Shown here one piece after another: positions 50,065 to 61,450 of a stretch of DNA of 64,000 nucleotides. Below the pieces are notes generated by a model. That model was not told the DNA's origin. It worked only from the letters and a program-made list of their open reading frames with translations, and searched no databases. A program made the position numbers and the translations under genes. Origin of the DNA: Latrodectus hesperus (taxonomy: Eukaryota > Arthropoda > Arachnida > Araneae > Theridiidae); the NCBI GenBank assembly GCA_037975125.1, contig CM075853.1, forward strand, positions 54,134,958-54,198,957, read 5' to 3'. Position 1 is the first letter of the stretch; each line of letters begins with the position of its first letter.

Positions 50065-50075
50065 AAATATATTAT
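50065..50075. repeat. SINE target-site duplication, right
   Basis: AAATATATTAT, matching 49741-49751 and directly abutting the SINE head. Confidence 0.85.
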
Positions 50076-53000
50076 TTAAATTCTATCTATTTGAATCTAT
50101 TTTTTCTTTTTAGATGAAAAATTTAATCTATTTTTCTTTTTAAGAGAACTAAATAGCAGTTAAAATTAACTACAAAAGATAAGCATATTCATTTTGTTGA
50201 CTGCATAATTTTCATGTATTAGTCATTTCTCGTCTACATTTTTAAGGAAAACCATATTTTATAAAATAATGAACAAAAATTTTCTTAATTTTACAGCAAG
50301 TTTTTAGAAATTTTATCCAAAGAATATATTATATTTTTAATTGTATTGTTTTAATTGTATTTTGTTATTTTAATATCGTATTTTATTATGGTATTGTTAT
50401 TGCATTTTATTATTTGTTTTAATTGTATTTTGTTAGTGTTCTTTTTAGAACACAAACTGCTACGAAATTGGATGATGAATGAAATGTGCAATACATAATA
50501 ATGCTTAACAATCCTGTATTTAATTTATGAAATTCGATAAATGAAAAATTTATAAGCTAAATGCAACTTCATACTGCAAAATGAATCAACTTTATATAAA
50601 TAAAAATTACAAAGTACTTCTGATCAGAGGATATAGAAACTACAAAAAGGCTATTTAATTTAAATGAACATTGAATTACGGATGTTATTTACATGACGCA
50701 TGTTTTGAACAGAAAACATAAACACATGAGTGTTTTTAGCAGTTACATAAACATCAGTAAATAACTAAGTTAAAGAATTGAGAAAAGGACATATTACTAA
50801 TTTTACATGCAGCCATTCTTTTATTTCGCAATAATACTGAAAAATGTGTTGTTCGTGACACGAAATATACTCGATTAAATCAAAAGGAGTTTTATCCATT
50901 TCGATAAGAAGAATTATAGTGAATCAAACTCTAAAAAATCTGTATCAAGAACAATTTCAGTTTTTTTCTGAAACTATAATCTAGCGAAGACGAGAGAGTT
51001 ACAAGGGAAAACTGTAATTATATACGGTTGGAATTGTTGATGTACTCAAATTCAAATCAATGCACACGAGAACAGAAAGGCTACTTGTTGGTTAGTTACA
51101 GCGTCTTATATTAATCATTTGAATTGCTGATGCGCTACTTGTCATTCAGTTAACTTCTTATCAAAGCCAAAGACAGATGGAAATACCCCAGTAATATTCT
51201 CGAATTAATCATTGAATGTATACCTCCAATCTATAGGATCGTATTCTAAGTTAAATATGTACAGCAAAGGGAATCTCTTACTTTAAATCAAATATAGCTT
51301 AGAAAATTCTTATTAAAATACCCGTGATAACTAAAAATATTCCAATGGTTTAATATATAAAGTACCTTAGAAGAAGTTTACCCATCAACTTAGTAACTTA
51401 TAAATTTGTAAGATTAGATATCTTCAATTGCTCATAATCTGTTGGTAAATTTGTTTTTTTAAATCTTGTCACCCAACTGTATGCTGTACGTATGAAAAAA
51501 ATATATTTCAGAATATAAAACAAACAGAGCGTATTATTATATGTTATATTCCAGATCATTATTATATTTCAGGTTATAAGTTCGAACGTTTCTTGATTTA
51601 GAGATATTTATGAATTAAAAATTTTAAATATATTTTCCAGAGTACTTTACGCTGAAAAAAATAAATGCTTCAATTTTCACACATTTTTGTTTTCTTACAT
51701 TTATTTATATAAATAAAATCCGCATCATAATTCTGTTTAGGATCAATAATTATTTATATCTATCAAAGCAATGTCGAGAAATGATTACATGGGGAACATT
51801 TTGAAAAATAATAAAAATATTAGAGGATGTATAGGGGCTTTAATTTTAAGGGGTATAAATGTAGAAAATTATTCGATCTATATAAAGTCTTTATTATGTT
51901 CGTCCACCAAAATTTTTTCCGGGGTTGAAATGAGAACGAAAGGAGTAAAACTCATATCAGTATCTTTGGTAAATTTAAAATGAAAATTAAATTTCTTTTC
52001 TAAATTTGATTACAACGTTTGTACAAAATTTAAAGCATAATGAACGCTGATTTGAACTCCATGTACTGTTGCTTACTCCGCAATATAATTAGTTCAAGGG
52101 ATGTATCACATTCCGCTCCGGAACTCTTCACGCTTCAAGAGAGATTAACGTGTTTCTCTTTTTCTCTTCAAGATTGTCATCTGTGTTTACCATAGAAAAT
52201 AAACAACAAATACTTACGGCAACGGACCCCGTCTTCTCTTTCTATACTACTAGTATCATTATTGAAAAAGATAAAGATTTTTATTTTTTTCCAATTTTTA
52301 AAAGCTTTTCACAATTTTTCTCCTTATGCGAATGCGTTTTCGCCTTTTCCATTACGTCATTGCGCGGGAATACATATGAACATAGAATTAAAATTTAATA
52401 TCTTAAAACTAAAACGAGTTTTCAAGCATCATAGATTTTATTCTCTATTTGTTTTTTGTTAATCTATACGTGGAACTTCATTTCGTCATGCAAAATATCG
52501 TTGAGATATACATTTATGTAAGTAAATTAATATAATATGTACATTTTTACGTGTTTAACTTTAAAACTTTATATTTTCATATTTAAACTGAAATCAGTTG
52601 AATGTGATTTTCTCAAAAGTTTTGTTTTAAATTATTTTATATGCCTTATAGAAAAAAATTAAAAAGTTCATTTTCAATGCATCAACTTAAAATTTGAATT
52701 TTCAGTTCATAAATAGATTATAACGTAAAATCCTTTTATTATGTATGTACTTTTATACGTTAAGACTTTTGTTTTCATATTTAAACAATAACTTTAACCA
52801 GAAATGATATTTTAAATTTTCTAGATTTTTCGTCATTTTGGTACAGCTATAATGAGAAAAAAATATATTATTTTTTTCCGAAGAAAATTGTTTTCGAAGA
52901 TAATTTTTCCAAAGAGAAAATTACTCATTAAAATGACACTATCCCCGCAATCTAGGTACGTATTTCCCCTGTTAAAATCTGAATTAAGTGACCATGCAGT

Positions 53001-53269
53001 ATAATTCAGGTATCAAGTGCAAACTCGTTGTGAATCAGATGTGAATTGGTTTTTAAATGAAACTTAACGAAGCGTATACATATTCAGCAAGTTAATAACA
53101 TATAACAAAACTCGATAATTTACTGAAATTTATTTGTTTGAACCTTAAACTGACCAAATTTATGCAGAATTCCGTTTACCTTTTATATCTTCAATATCCT
53201 GCATTTTATCATGCAAATGATCCACTATAAATACCGCAATTTGAGACGGATTATGTCATTTGTCACGGC
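50076..53269. other. AT-rich DNA without recognisable genes
   Basis: Nothing recognised. Open frames of 66-82 codons (51771-51983, 52150-52398) have no familiar motif and AT-driven composition. Confidence 0.5.
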
Positions 53270-53440
53270 ATGGACAGAAAAAAGAAGGGAATGGATTGGC
53301 GCTCTGACCGCCCCAGCCATGGTTGCCCAGGGATTTATAAGGTCTCCAGCCTGGAATTGAACTTCATGCATTCGAAAATCACCTCCACTGATGTGCTTTC
53401 AGTGCAAAGGTATTGCTCTTCCAAGGTCAAGGACAGATAA
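53270..53440 (-). repeat. Diverged tRNA-derived SINE
   Basis: On the minus strand a head with CCTTGGAAGAGCAATACC and a B-box-like GAAGTTCAATTCCAG (about 53350-53364) is followed by a GC-richer body containing CATGGCTGGGGCGGTCAGAG. Its layout is like the SINEs at 49752 and 56641, but the body differs from both. No target duplication was found. Confidence 0.5.
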
Positions 53441-54053
53441 TTTGCGGAATATTCAACACTGTTAAAATGTCAAAAAATCACGCAAAGCAGATTAGCGAGA
53501 AGAATCACCTAAGAGCAAGCAGAGACATTGGCCTTCAAAAATTATCCAGACACACTGGTTAATTATACTCAATTAGTTGCTGTTACTATCCCAGAAAATT
53601 TTACTCGATGCCAAGTTGGTCGGGATATTTTGTAATGGTTTTTATTGCAAGATTCCGAAGCTTTAATTGTGCGGCAGCTATTTTCACAAATGTTTTAATC
53701 GTGTGCAGGAGTCTAAATCATTAGAATGTTGCTGGAACATATTAAAATTGCTATGTTTAGCCGCTTCTCTTAAAACGCTTAATGATTTGTTTGGAAGTAA
53801 AGTTTCAAGCATCGTTCAATTTAAGAACAGTCTCTGCGTATAATAAATTGAAAAATTATGTGAGTAGTAGGAAAAATCAAAATGTTTCTAAAGTAGAAAT
53901 AGGTGTTTTAATTAATGTAAAGAAAACTAAAGCATGAGAAGGTAGCATGAATATATCATTAAAGCTGTTTTTTACTTCCACCTATCTTAAAAGATGAAGA
54001 AACATTATTTTTCTACAAATAAAATGTTACGATTTGTATAAATAAAATGTTAG

Positions 54054-54115
<62 letters not shown>

Positions 54116-56628
54116 CATAACTTGAAATCTCAAAGAATATTAATGAAACCTGATTGGTTAAATTTTTTACTGAAAAATACAGTTTTTGCAAAAGTATTAT
54201 TTTTTCAATATGAATATTGTATCGAGAAAGTAAATAAAAAATCAGATGATTAAAATTTCGAATAAATTTAATGATATTACTGCAGATTTAATGGTATTCA
54301 ATTGCCATTGTATATTGACAAAATCTATATTTGTAGACTTGAAAGAATTTCTTATGTATTGTTGTTTTTATTATTGTCTCTCTCTTTTTGAGTATTTTGC
54401 TTATTTCTTAAATTTTTTTTTAAATCCTTTTAAAAAAAGCATAAAGTTCCTACTTTTTAAATAGGATTTGAAAATTGAATTTTAGTAAAGTAATAAATTC
54501 TTTCATATGGATAAATTACTTTTAATGAAGGAAAACCAATTATTTCTGCATGAAATATAGGATGTTATATTGAATTTATTAGAAAATATTATACAATCTA
54601 AAAAAATTATTAATACTCAGCTACTTTTCAAACACTTCTTGATTCGGAGCAGTCTCTGTTCACAAAATAATGATGCACTTATACTAAAGTAGTGACAATT
54701 ACTTTCGTATAAGAACATTATTTTGTATGTACTTTTGAAATTATTTATTAAAAAATCTCTCACCAAAGTAAACAAATGTTACTCAGTAAAGACAACCGAG
54801 ATAAGATTAGAAGGATGAAAATTCAAATTCCTACCAAAATATTATTGATGAGAAATTCTTTAAGGAGTTAGAACGGTATGGCGGCTTAATTCTCTGGGGA
54901 TTAGGTGGTTTATAAACAGTCGTACTTCGACTTTGTTTTTAGACATTATAGATTATTCTTTGATTCATCTCAATGAAATGAAACTATTCAGTCAATTCAC
55001 ATTGGGATTAAACAGGAAACTCATTTGCTTATTTCATCATTCATTCCTTTTCACGCACAGGAGACATTTTCAATCTGACTCGATTATGTTGAAAACTTTT
55101 CATGGTTATATTTTGAAAGGTTCATAGTTACGTCAAATGAAAGCAAACTAGTTACAGTTTAATGACTCTTCATTTGTCAGAGGAAAGGATAAATACTAAT
55201 GTTTGAACTCGTTACCAAATTAAATTTGAAAAGTTCGATATGAGATTTCCAAATATATTTTCAGAATTTCATTCTAAACTATAGATATCTCATCAATGGT
55301 GCCATATGGATAATATTATAAAAATTAAAGATTTTTTTAGGGTATTTTAATTTTTTAAGAAAACAAAATAAAATACATTTCTTAAATTATATAAATATCA
55401 ATTTTCATATGCTGTCTGTTCAAATGGTAAAGGTGAAACTATTTTTCAAATAAATAAATAAATAAATAAAAATAAAAAATATTGCAAGGAAAAAAATTAA
55501 TATATTTACTTTTTTCCAACAATATTTACTATTTATTTAAATTTGTTGAAAAAAATTTGCCTCTAGTATAAATACGCTATAAACATTGTAATGATGAACG
55601 GTTGAAAAAATTTCCCTTCAGTTATAAAGTTATTAAAAACTTGAACTCGGGATTTCTTACATTTAATTTGCAATTGCCGGTGCATTTATCAAAGGGAAAA
55701 CACGTTCTTTGCATTTAAGTGAAAAGATTTTCGCTGTAAAACAATTTTAAACATCTAAAAAAATAGTAAATACAATTATTTTTCTAAATTACACTGTGGG
55801 AATCTAGAAAAAGCGATAGAGTGTCCGGTGCCATACAGACATTTCCTCTGTCCTCGAATGGAGCAGAGCTCCGGAACAACAAGCATCGTGGTATAAGCGA
55901 TTCTACCAGTGAGCTCAAATCAACATTGAATACGGTTCAAATTAATAATAAATCTATAATCGAAATTTTGTAATGAAATATGACTTATGCTAGCCAGTGA
56001 TCAATATCCTGATACAAGTTTCGTTTCATTTTCTGCAACTGTTCACACTTCAAACCTAAATAAAAATTCGGCGGACACAAAAAAGGGATTTTATTTATAA
56101 TATATTACATACCATATCAGAGTGATAAGACCATCCTTTTCGGATCCCATGTTCTATCCTAGCCATTGCTGAATAAAAGAGATGAATGTTGTGTTTCAGC
56201 TTTTTACTTACACATCTTCCGGGATGGATGCGTGGAAGTTTTCAGGGTTTCTTTGTTTGTGACATATGAATACAACCCATTAATTGTGAAAAATCACCCT
56301 GGAAGACAAATGTGGAGTAAATGCCCAAAGAAGCCTCATGATAATTTCCAGCTGTTAGATTGTCAATAAAGTGGCATCAAAATATAATGTGAACACTTTC
56401 AACAATCAATGAAAAGGATTGATAGCATCTATTCATACATAAAAACGAATGAATGATGAAAAAACTGATGAGAGAGTACAACGCATTAATCCCACAGAAC
56501 TGCAAGATTGTGAACAGTTTAATTTTGTTGAGGTTGATTAAAAAATGTCCAAACATGCATAAAAAGCTATGCAACGGTGGTATAGTTCTTAGTTTTTATG
56601 GACCGGAAAAAGAGATATCGCTCACCCC
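53441..56628. other. AT-rich DNA without recognisable genes
   Basis: No recognised gene. A short (AAAT)n run lies at about 55451-55475, and a less AT-rich patch at 55800-55920. Frames of 62-72 codons have no known motif. Confidence 0.5.
54059..54112. repeat. (AT)n microsatellite
   Basis: An AT array of about 27 units. Confidence 0.97.
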
Positions 56629-56640
56629 CTCCCCTTTTTA

Positions 56641-56933
56641 GGCCGCGGTGTCCTTCTTGGTGAGGGCTTCGTTCTCACTGTCGGAAGATAGTGAGTTCGA
56701 ATCTCGGCTTAACCGAAGATCCGTCGTGTTCGCTAAAGGCGGCTAGAGCACGTTAAAACTGGGCGTGGTCGCATTGTCCTCCAAGTGAAATGATACGTAT
56801 GTGGATGGCAGGCCAAGTATTGGGGTTTTCTGCTTGGTAACTGCTTCAAAATCATGAATACTCTACCCGGTTATCTAACTAGTAGAGCCCAACTCAGGTA
56901 CTAGGACCAGGGAAGCACGGTGGTGCAACAACA
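56641..56933 (+). mobile_element. Full-length tRNA-derived SINE, family B
   Basis: A 293-bp retroposon on the plus strand. The head opens GGCCGCGGTGTCCTT and carries a B box GAGTTCGAATCTC (about 56692-56704). The body, with AAGATCCGTCGTG and GCACGTTAAAACTG words, resembles SINEs I associate with arachnid genomes, and it ends GGTGCAACAACA. Flanks CTCCCCTTTTTA (56629-56640) and CTCCCCCCTTTA (56934-56945) look like a target-site duplication that has since diverged. Its body differs from family A at 49752. Confidence 0.82.
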
Positions 56934-56945
56934 CTCCCCCCTTTA

Positions 56946-57419
56946 CCACGGAGCAAACCTTCCATGGGACCAAAAATCTGGAATACTTTCGAGGCCAAAA
57001 ATTTGAAATACTTTCGAGCGCTATTCTAGCAGAAGAGCTCTGACAAAGTTAAAGCAGAATTATCATTTTTCATTCTTCAATGTTGGAAAAGTTCAAATTT
57101 GTGTTAACATTCTTCGAAACCGAAGTTAAAGTAATTGGGTACGAAGAATTATAATAAATCTAGAGATATCGTGGTAAAAAATTCTACATTGCTGTATGAG
57201 ATGAATAAAATGAAATTTTCTTACAGGAAGTGAAACAACTTCAGAATATCAAAATGAAATATTTTTCATAGGTGGTGGGGTGATATTATTTTTCTCTTTT
57301 TCCCAGATTAGAAAAAAGGAACGCCAGGAATCTCGATATGAATATGTTGCAAAAAAATTCCAATAAGCTATTAAACTATCGAAACGTGTTTCTTATTCAT
57401 TTGGAGATATTACTACAGA
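56946..57419. other. AT-rich DNA with a small duplication
   Basis: CCAAAAAT(C/T)TGGAATACTTTCGAG-like words occur twice in a row (about 56970-57020), just past the SINE. Nothing else is recognised. Confidence 0.5.
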
Positions 57420-58200
57420 ATTCGAGACCTCTTACAGCCTCTCCTGTCGGAGGAGAGGGAGGTTGTCGTCCTTAAGGCATCTATGAAATGGTAGGAGTCC
57501 CTCTTCGGACCTCTTTCCATGAGCCAACATCTCAGAAACTACAAAATCCGAGCCATAAATGCTGAGTGGTGTTCCTCCCGATTCGAACGATCATCTAATG
57601 ATTCATCGTACCTGACTCAACAACAGGAATTCATCATCCCATCCACGTTACGCGATGATAATGGCGATAAAACGAAAGAAAGAATGCGCCACAATCATTT
57701 CAGGTGACACGCATCTCTACCTGAAAGATAAAAAAATATCGCCAGGTACTTAAAAACTGTTATCTGGCCTTTTGGGTGAGTGGCTGGGGCCCGAAACCGC
57801 AAAATCTGCCCGCTGAGTCATTGTTGCAAGCGGAGTTAAAATACTCTTTTATTTTTCGACGATTCCCTCCGCCTCCCCCACCTCCTCGGTGTTAAATAGT
57901 TTGTGTGTATAATTCGAGGCGCTCGGTCGGTGAACCCTGCTGTTGCAAGGGTAGAGCGTTGATGACTGTTTTACAGGCGAGATGAGCGGTTTTGGGATTT
58001 CGAGTAAAAGGTCACCTGATCCCCAATGACAGACAAAACGCACGCCTGAAACCAGACACGCAGCAGTAACTGTAATTACGACTTTCTTTGAAGCGCCATA
58101 AAATGGGGGAAATCACATCTGAGAAACAATCCTAATAAAACTAAATATTTTTCGCCTTACACAGCGATTCCCTGCAGCCTAAATATTGCTCATGTGCAAA
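57420..58200. promoter_or_regulatory. GC-richer island, candidate regulatory element
   Basis: About 780 bp clearly less AT-rich than the surroundings. It holds AAAGGTCA (58007-58014, nuclear-receptor half site) overlapping CACCTG, a GTAATTAC homeodomain-type core (about 58072) and a CCATAAAATGG word close to a CArG box. Short frames (62-64 codons) have no known domain. No promoter or gene start can be shown. Confidence 0.35.
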
Positions 58201-58635
58201 TGTGTGTTCTCTCTCTACCAGTAATTATTCATTATTTTAGATGTCAAAACTAATGTCTTGAAATTTTGGAATTTCCTTAAATAATAAAATTGGAATAAAT
58301 AAAAACAAATTATGACTTATATTTAAAGAGATTATGATGCCTTTTAGTTTCAGTAATATTTTCATCCATTAGTTCAACAATTAATTATTTATGTATACAT
58401 TGCAAAAGTTAAATTAGTAAAAAATTCTCAGCATTATATAAATGATAGTTATTTGCCATTCCATGGAACAATTTCACGCACACAAGGATTAATTTTCTCA
58501 GGAATTACAGTTAAAAATGTAACTTGAAGCCCAAGAAACTATCATTTTCTTAAATGGGAATATGGGAATCTCTTGAGCTTATATAAAACTTGAGTGCTAA
58601 CCCACCTCAGTTATCATATTGCCTCAATATTAAAG

Positions 58636-58675
58636 ATATATCTATCTATCTATATATGTGTGTGTGTGCGTGTGT
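58636..58675. repeat. Compound TATC / TG microsatellite
   Basis: Short (TATC)n followed by (TG)n with one C change. Confidence 0.9.
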
Positions 58676-58783
58676 TTATAATTTAATTTATATAAATTTA
58701 TTTTGAAATAATATGCATAAAATTCTTTAATTAAACTTGGAAAAAACTCAAAATTAAAATTTTTTCATGGGAATATAATATCC

Positions 58784-58788
<5 letters not shown>

Positions 58789-58862
<74 letters not shown>
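58789..58862. repeat. (AT)n microsatellite
   Basis: An AT array of about 37 units. Confidence 0.97.
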
Positions 58863-58866
<4 letters not shown>

Positions 58867-59184
58867 CGATTAACCTTGGGGTATTAAAATAAACTATAGA
58901 AATTGAAATTGTGTGTGGCTACAAACCAATTTCTAACGATATCATTGCTTTGAAAAAAGATAGAATTATTCCTACACAAAAATTATTTTGTGCAACTATT
59001 ATATTACTTTTAAAATATAGATTTATTTAATTTGTATGTAATTTCAATATTCAGTTTATATGATTTTTACGTGACAACAAAGCAAAACGAAATTGTGTTT
59101 CATATTCTGGAAGATATCCAATTATAAAATAACGAGGGGAAACTGTTTGAGATTGAAATTCCTAATATTTCTCCACTTATATGT

Positions 59185-59250
59185 ATTCCTTATTGTAAAT
59201 CTTTACTCAGAATAAATTTAAACTCATTAGAATATAATATAGATGCAATC
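59185..59250 (+). repeat. Perfect 66-bp inverted repeat, left arm
   Basis: An exact reverse complement of 60176-60241, 66 of 66 bases. The sequence is non-repetitive and includes CAGAATAAATTTAAACTCAT. The arms are 925 bp apart and their immediate flanks show no shared target duplication. Confidence 0.93.
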
Positions 59251-60175
59251 TAGTTTATAATTAGCACTATTCATAAGTTAGGAATAATTTACTGCGCGTT
59301 GCATATAATTCTGAGTAAACTACAAGCCTTCTTGTTTCCCTATGAGATGAAATTTATAGTTTCAAACTATGACATCATCATTTATTAAACGCTTTCACCA
59401 CTGTCGCACATTCGAGGAAACCAAAAAATCGAAATCTAATTAAGGATTAAAAGGAAAACAGACTAAATCATTGCGAAGAAGGGACTTCAATAGGGTAATT
59501 TATCGATTGGAATGTATTTTAAGAGATGACGCATTGTGTGTGAGACCGCCCGAGTTATTCACGGAACGACAGAAAGGAATGCTTTTTGGCATTTTGAGGA
59601 ATATTTTAGTCTCATTAGAAATACGTCATACAAAAGATTGAATTGTTCTTCTAAAACTTAAGAAAATATCAAAGAATTGAGTTGAAAGGATTTACTTAAA
59701 ATATATAGCTGAATTTTTTCAAATAATTTCAAATTAAATATTCTGAAGCAATACATGAGTAATTATGGATTTTTAAATTATTAATTAAATTGTGACATTT
59801 ACAAATTCAATCCTTTATTGCTATTAAAATAACTCAGTGAACTCTTCTTTCTATCACTCTATGAAGTGGTAGTTAATAGGTAAAATAGTTCCTCTTTTTT
59901 GAACCCTGAGCGTACCAAAAACTATAGGTCAATCTAAGTCATACATGTTAAGCTAGAAGGATTCCTGAAATGATAGGGAAATTAGAGAGGAAAGTGCCAA
60001 TGCGGGCATCGAACTGAGAATCAAAATTACGAAACACTGTTTTCGATTATTTGTTTTTACACAGTTTGATACAACCTTAATTACCGTCAATATTGTGGAA
60101 TTTTAATATTATATAGAGATTCAAACATGAAAAAATTATTGACTGCTTTTGATGATGACATTTACATTTACAAGT
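59251..60175. other. Spacer between the 66-bp inverted arms
   Basis: It holds no open frame of note. A SINE-like segment lies at 59990-60060. The spacer might be the body of a non-autonomous transposon, or unrelated DNA between two repeat copies. Confidence 0.4.
59990..60060 (-). repeat. Diverged SINE head, possibly family A
   Basis: On the minus strand CAGTTCGATGCCCGC (about 60004-60018) resembles a B box. It is followed by CACTTTCCTCTCTAA, similar in position to the TACTTTCTCTCTCTA that follows the B box in the SINE at 49752. The A box is not clear. Confidence 0.45.
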
Positions 60176-60241
60176 GATTGCATCTATATTATATTCTAAT
60201 GAGTTTAAATTTATTCTGAGTAAAGATTTACAATAAGGAAT
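60176..60241 (-). repeat. Perfect 66-bp inverted repeat, right arm
   Basis: The mirror arm of 59185-59250. Identity over 66 unique bases means the copy arose recently or is kept identical by gene conversion. Confidence 0.93.
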
Positions 60242-60849
60242 TTTTTCTTGAACCACTTCTACGTTTTTTCATGATTATTAACTATTAAAATATCGTTTCA
60301 TATAACTTTTTTTGTTCTTGAAAACAAAGCCTATCGAAACATCGTTAAAATCAATTTTATCACACACTTTCTTGTATTAATTTCAAGTCATTTTTTTCCT
60401 TAACAACCGATGTTTTTAGAAAGGTAATTATATTGTATTTTTCATTCATTTACTAAAATCATTTTCCCAAGTGATGATCTACCGCAGCAATAATATACCA
60501 TATTTAGCGTTGAGCTAAATCATCAGTCGAAAAATAAATTTTTCGATAAGCTCATTTTTTAAATTTTCTCTTGCACGCTAAGGTAAAATGCAAGAAAAAA
60601 AAAAAACACTAATGCTGGATAAGAATGATTTAAAATAAGAAAGAAAATTGTTGATATTTTATTTATGAATCAAAATAGAAAATAAAAAATGAATAAATAT
60701 AAGATTGAATTTTCATGCATTGTAAGATCATGTCAAATTGATAATTAACAATCTATAATATGAAAAAAAATAAGCCATATTAATAAAATATGGGAGGATC
60801 ATTTATCTGCATTCATTATTAACACCATTTGATCGTTTTCTATCATCTG
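60242..60849. other. AT-rich DNA, nothing recognised
   Basis: Plain AT-rich sequence with a short A-run near 60595-60606. Confidence 0.5.
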
Positions 60850-61450
60850 AATAGCAGAAGGAAGTAATGGCTTATTCTTAAAATATAGCAGTTCGCAAAT
60901 CAGGAAGAATAATGGAGAAATGAGGGAACACACACATTCACACAGCGCATATCTAATAACACCCCAAAGGTTTTTAGTGGGATAACACCCCATAGGTTCA
61001 ATTCAGGGGAAATACACTTCATATGTGTAATGGCTCGCGTTTCAAGTTGTCGTCGATGTTGATATATCTTCGGGGATGCGTATTGTCTATAAAATGAAAG
61101 CAAGACTACGTTCTTCAGCATAAAATCTTATTTTTGTTTCCAGAACTTCATTCCGATACCATATAACTCGTCCTTGTCAACAGATGTCCGCGCATTATAG
61201 AACCATCGTGTTTTCATCTCGGAATGGGTTAGGCAGATTATATGTCTTGTGCTGTTGAGACTCTTACTCCTTTGTCATGTCTCAATTCTTGCGAAAGTTT
61301 GATGTTACCCCAATCTATTACAGTCCAACTGACATGATGGTCACGCCATTCAAACCGTAGCTTTATAAATTCAAGAAATAGTAGAATACAAATTCGTGAT
61401 AACCAGATGGTGCATTCCATTATTATGTAGTTTTCTGCATATATTAGTGG
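60850..61450 (-). pseudogene. Second Tc1-like transposase remnant
   Basis: Pieces of a Tc1-type transposase occur in order on the minus strand but in different frames. FEWRDHHVSWTVIDWGNI (about 61290-61350) matches the stretch before the first catalytic Asp. HFIDNTHPRR (Asp codon 61085-61087) matches the second Asp motif, usually DNARPH. CISPELN and NLWGVIRY (about 61020-60945) match the region usually reading SPDLNPIE then LW. Where the catalytic Glu belongs there is Lys (codon 60973-60975), and 109 nt rather than 102 separate it from the second Asp. Stops and shifts make it dead. It is a different family from the copy at the window start, and the terminal repeats were not found. Confidence 0.78.

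Larger units (their letters stand above)
58201..59184. other. AT-rich DNA with two microsatellites
   Basis: Contains only the arrays at 58636-58675 and 58789-58862. No gene is recognised. Confidence 0.5.

Noticed and set aside
60996..61060. Direct functional reading of the second Tc1-like frame
   Set aside because: Motifs are split between frames and the catalytic Glu is lost, so it is called a pseudogene.
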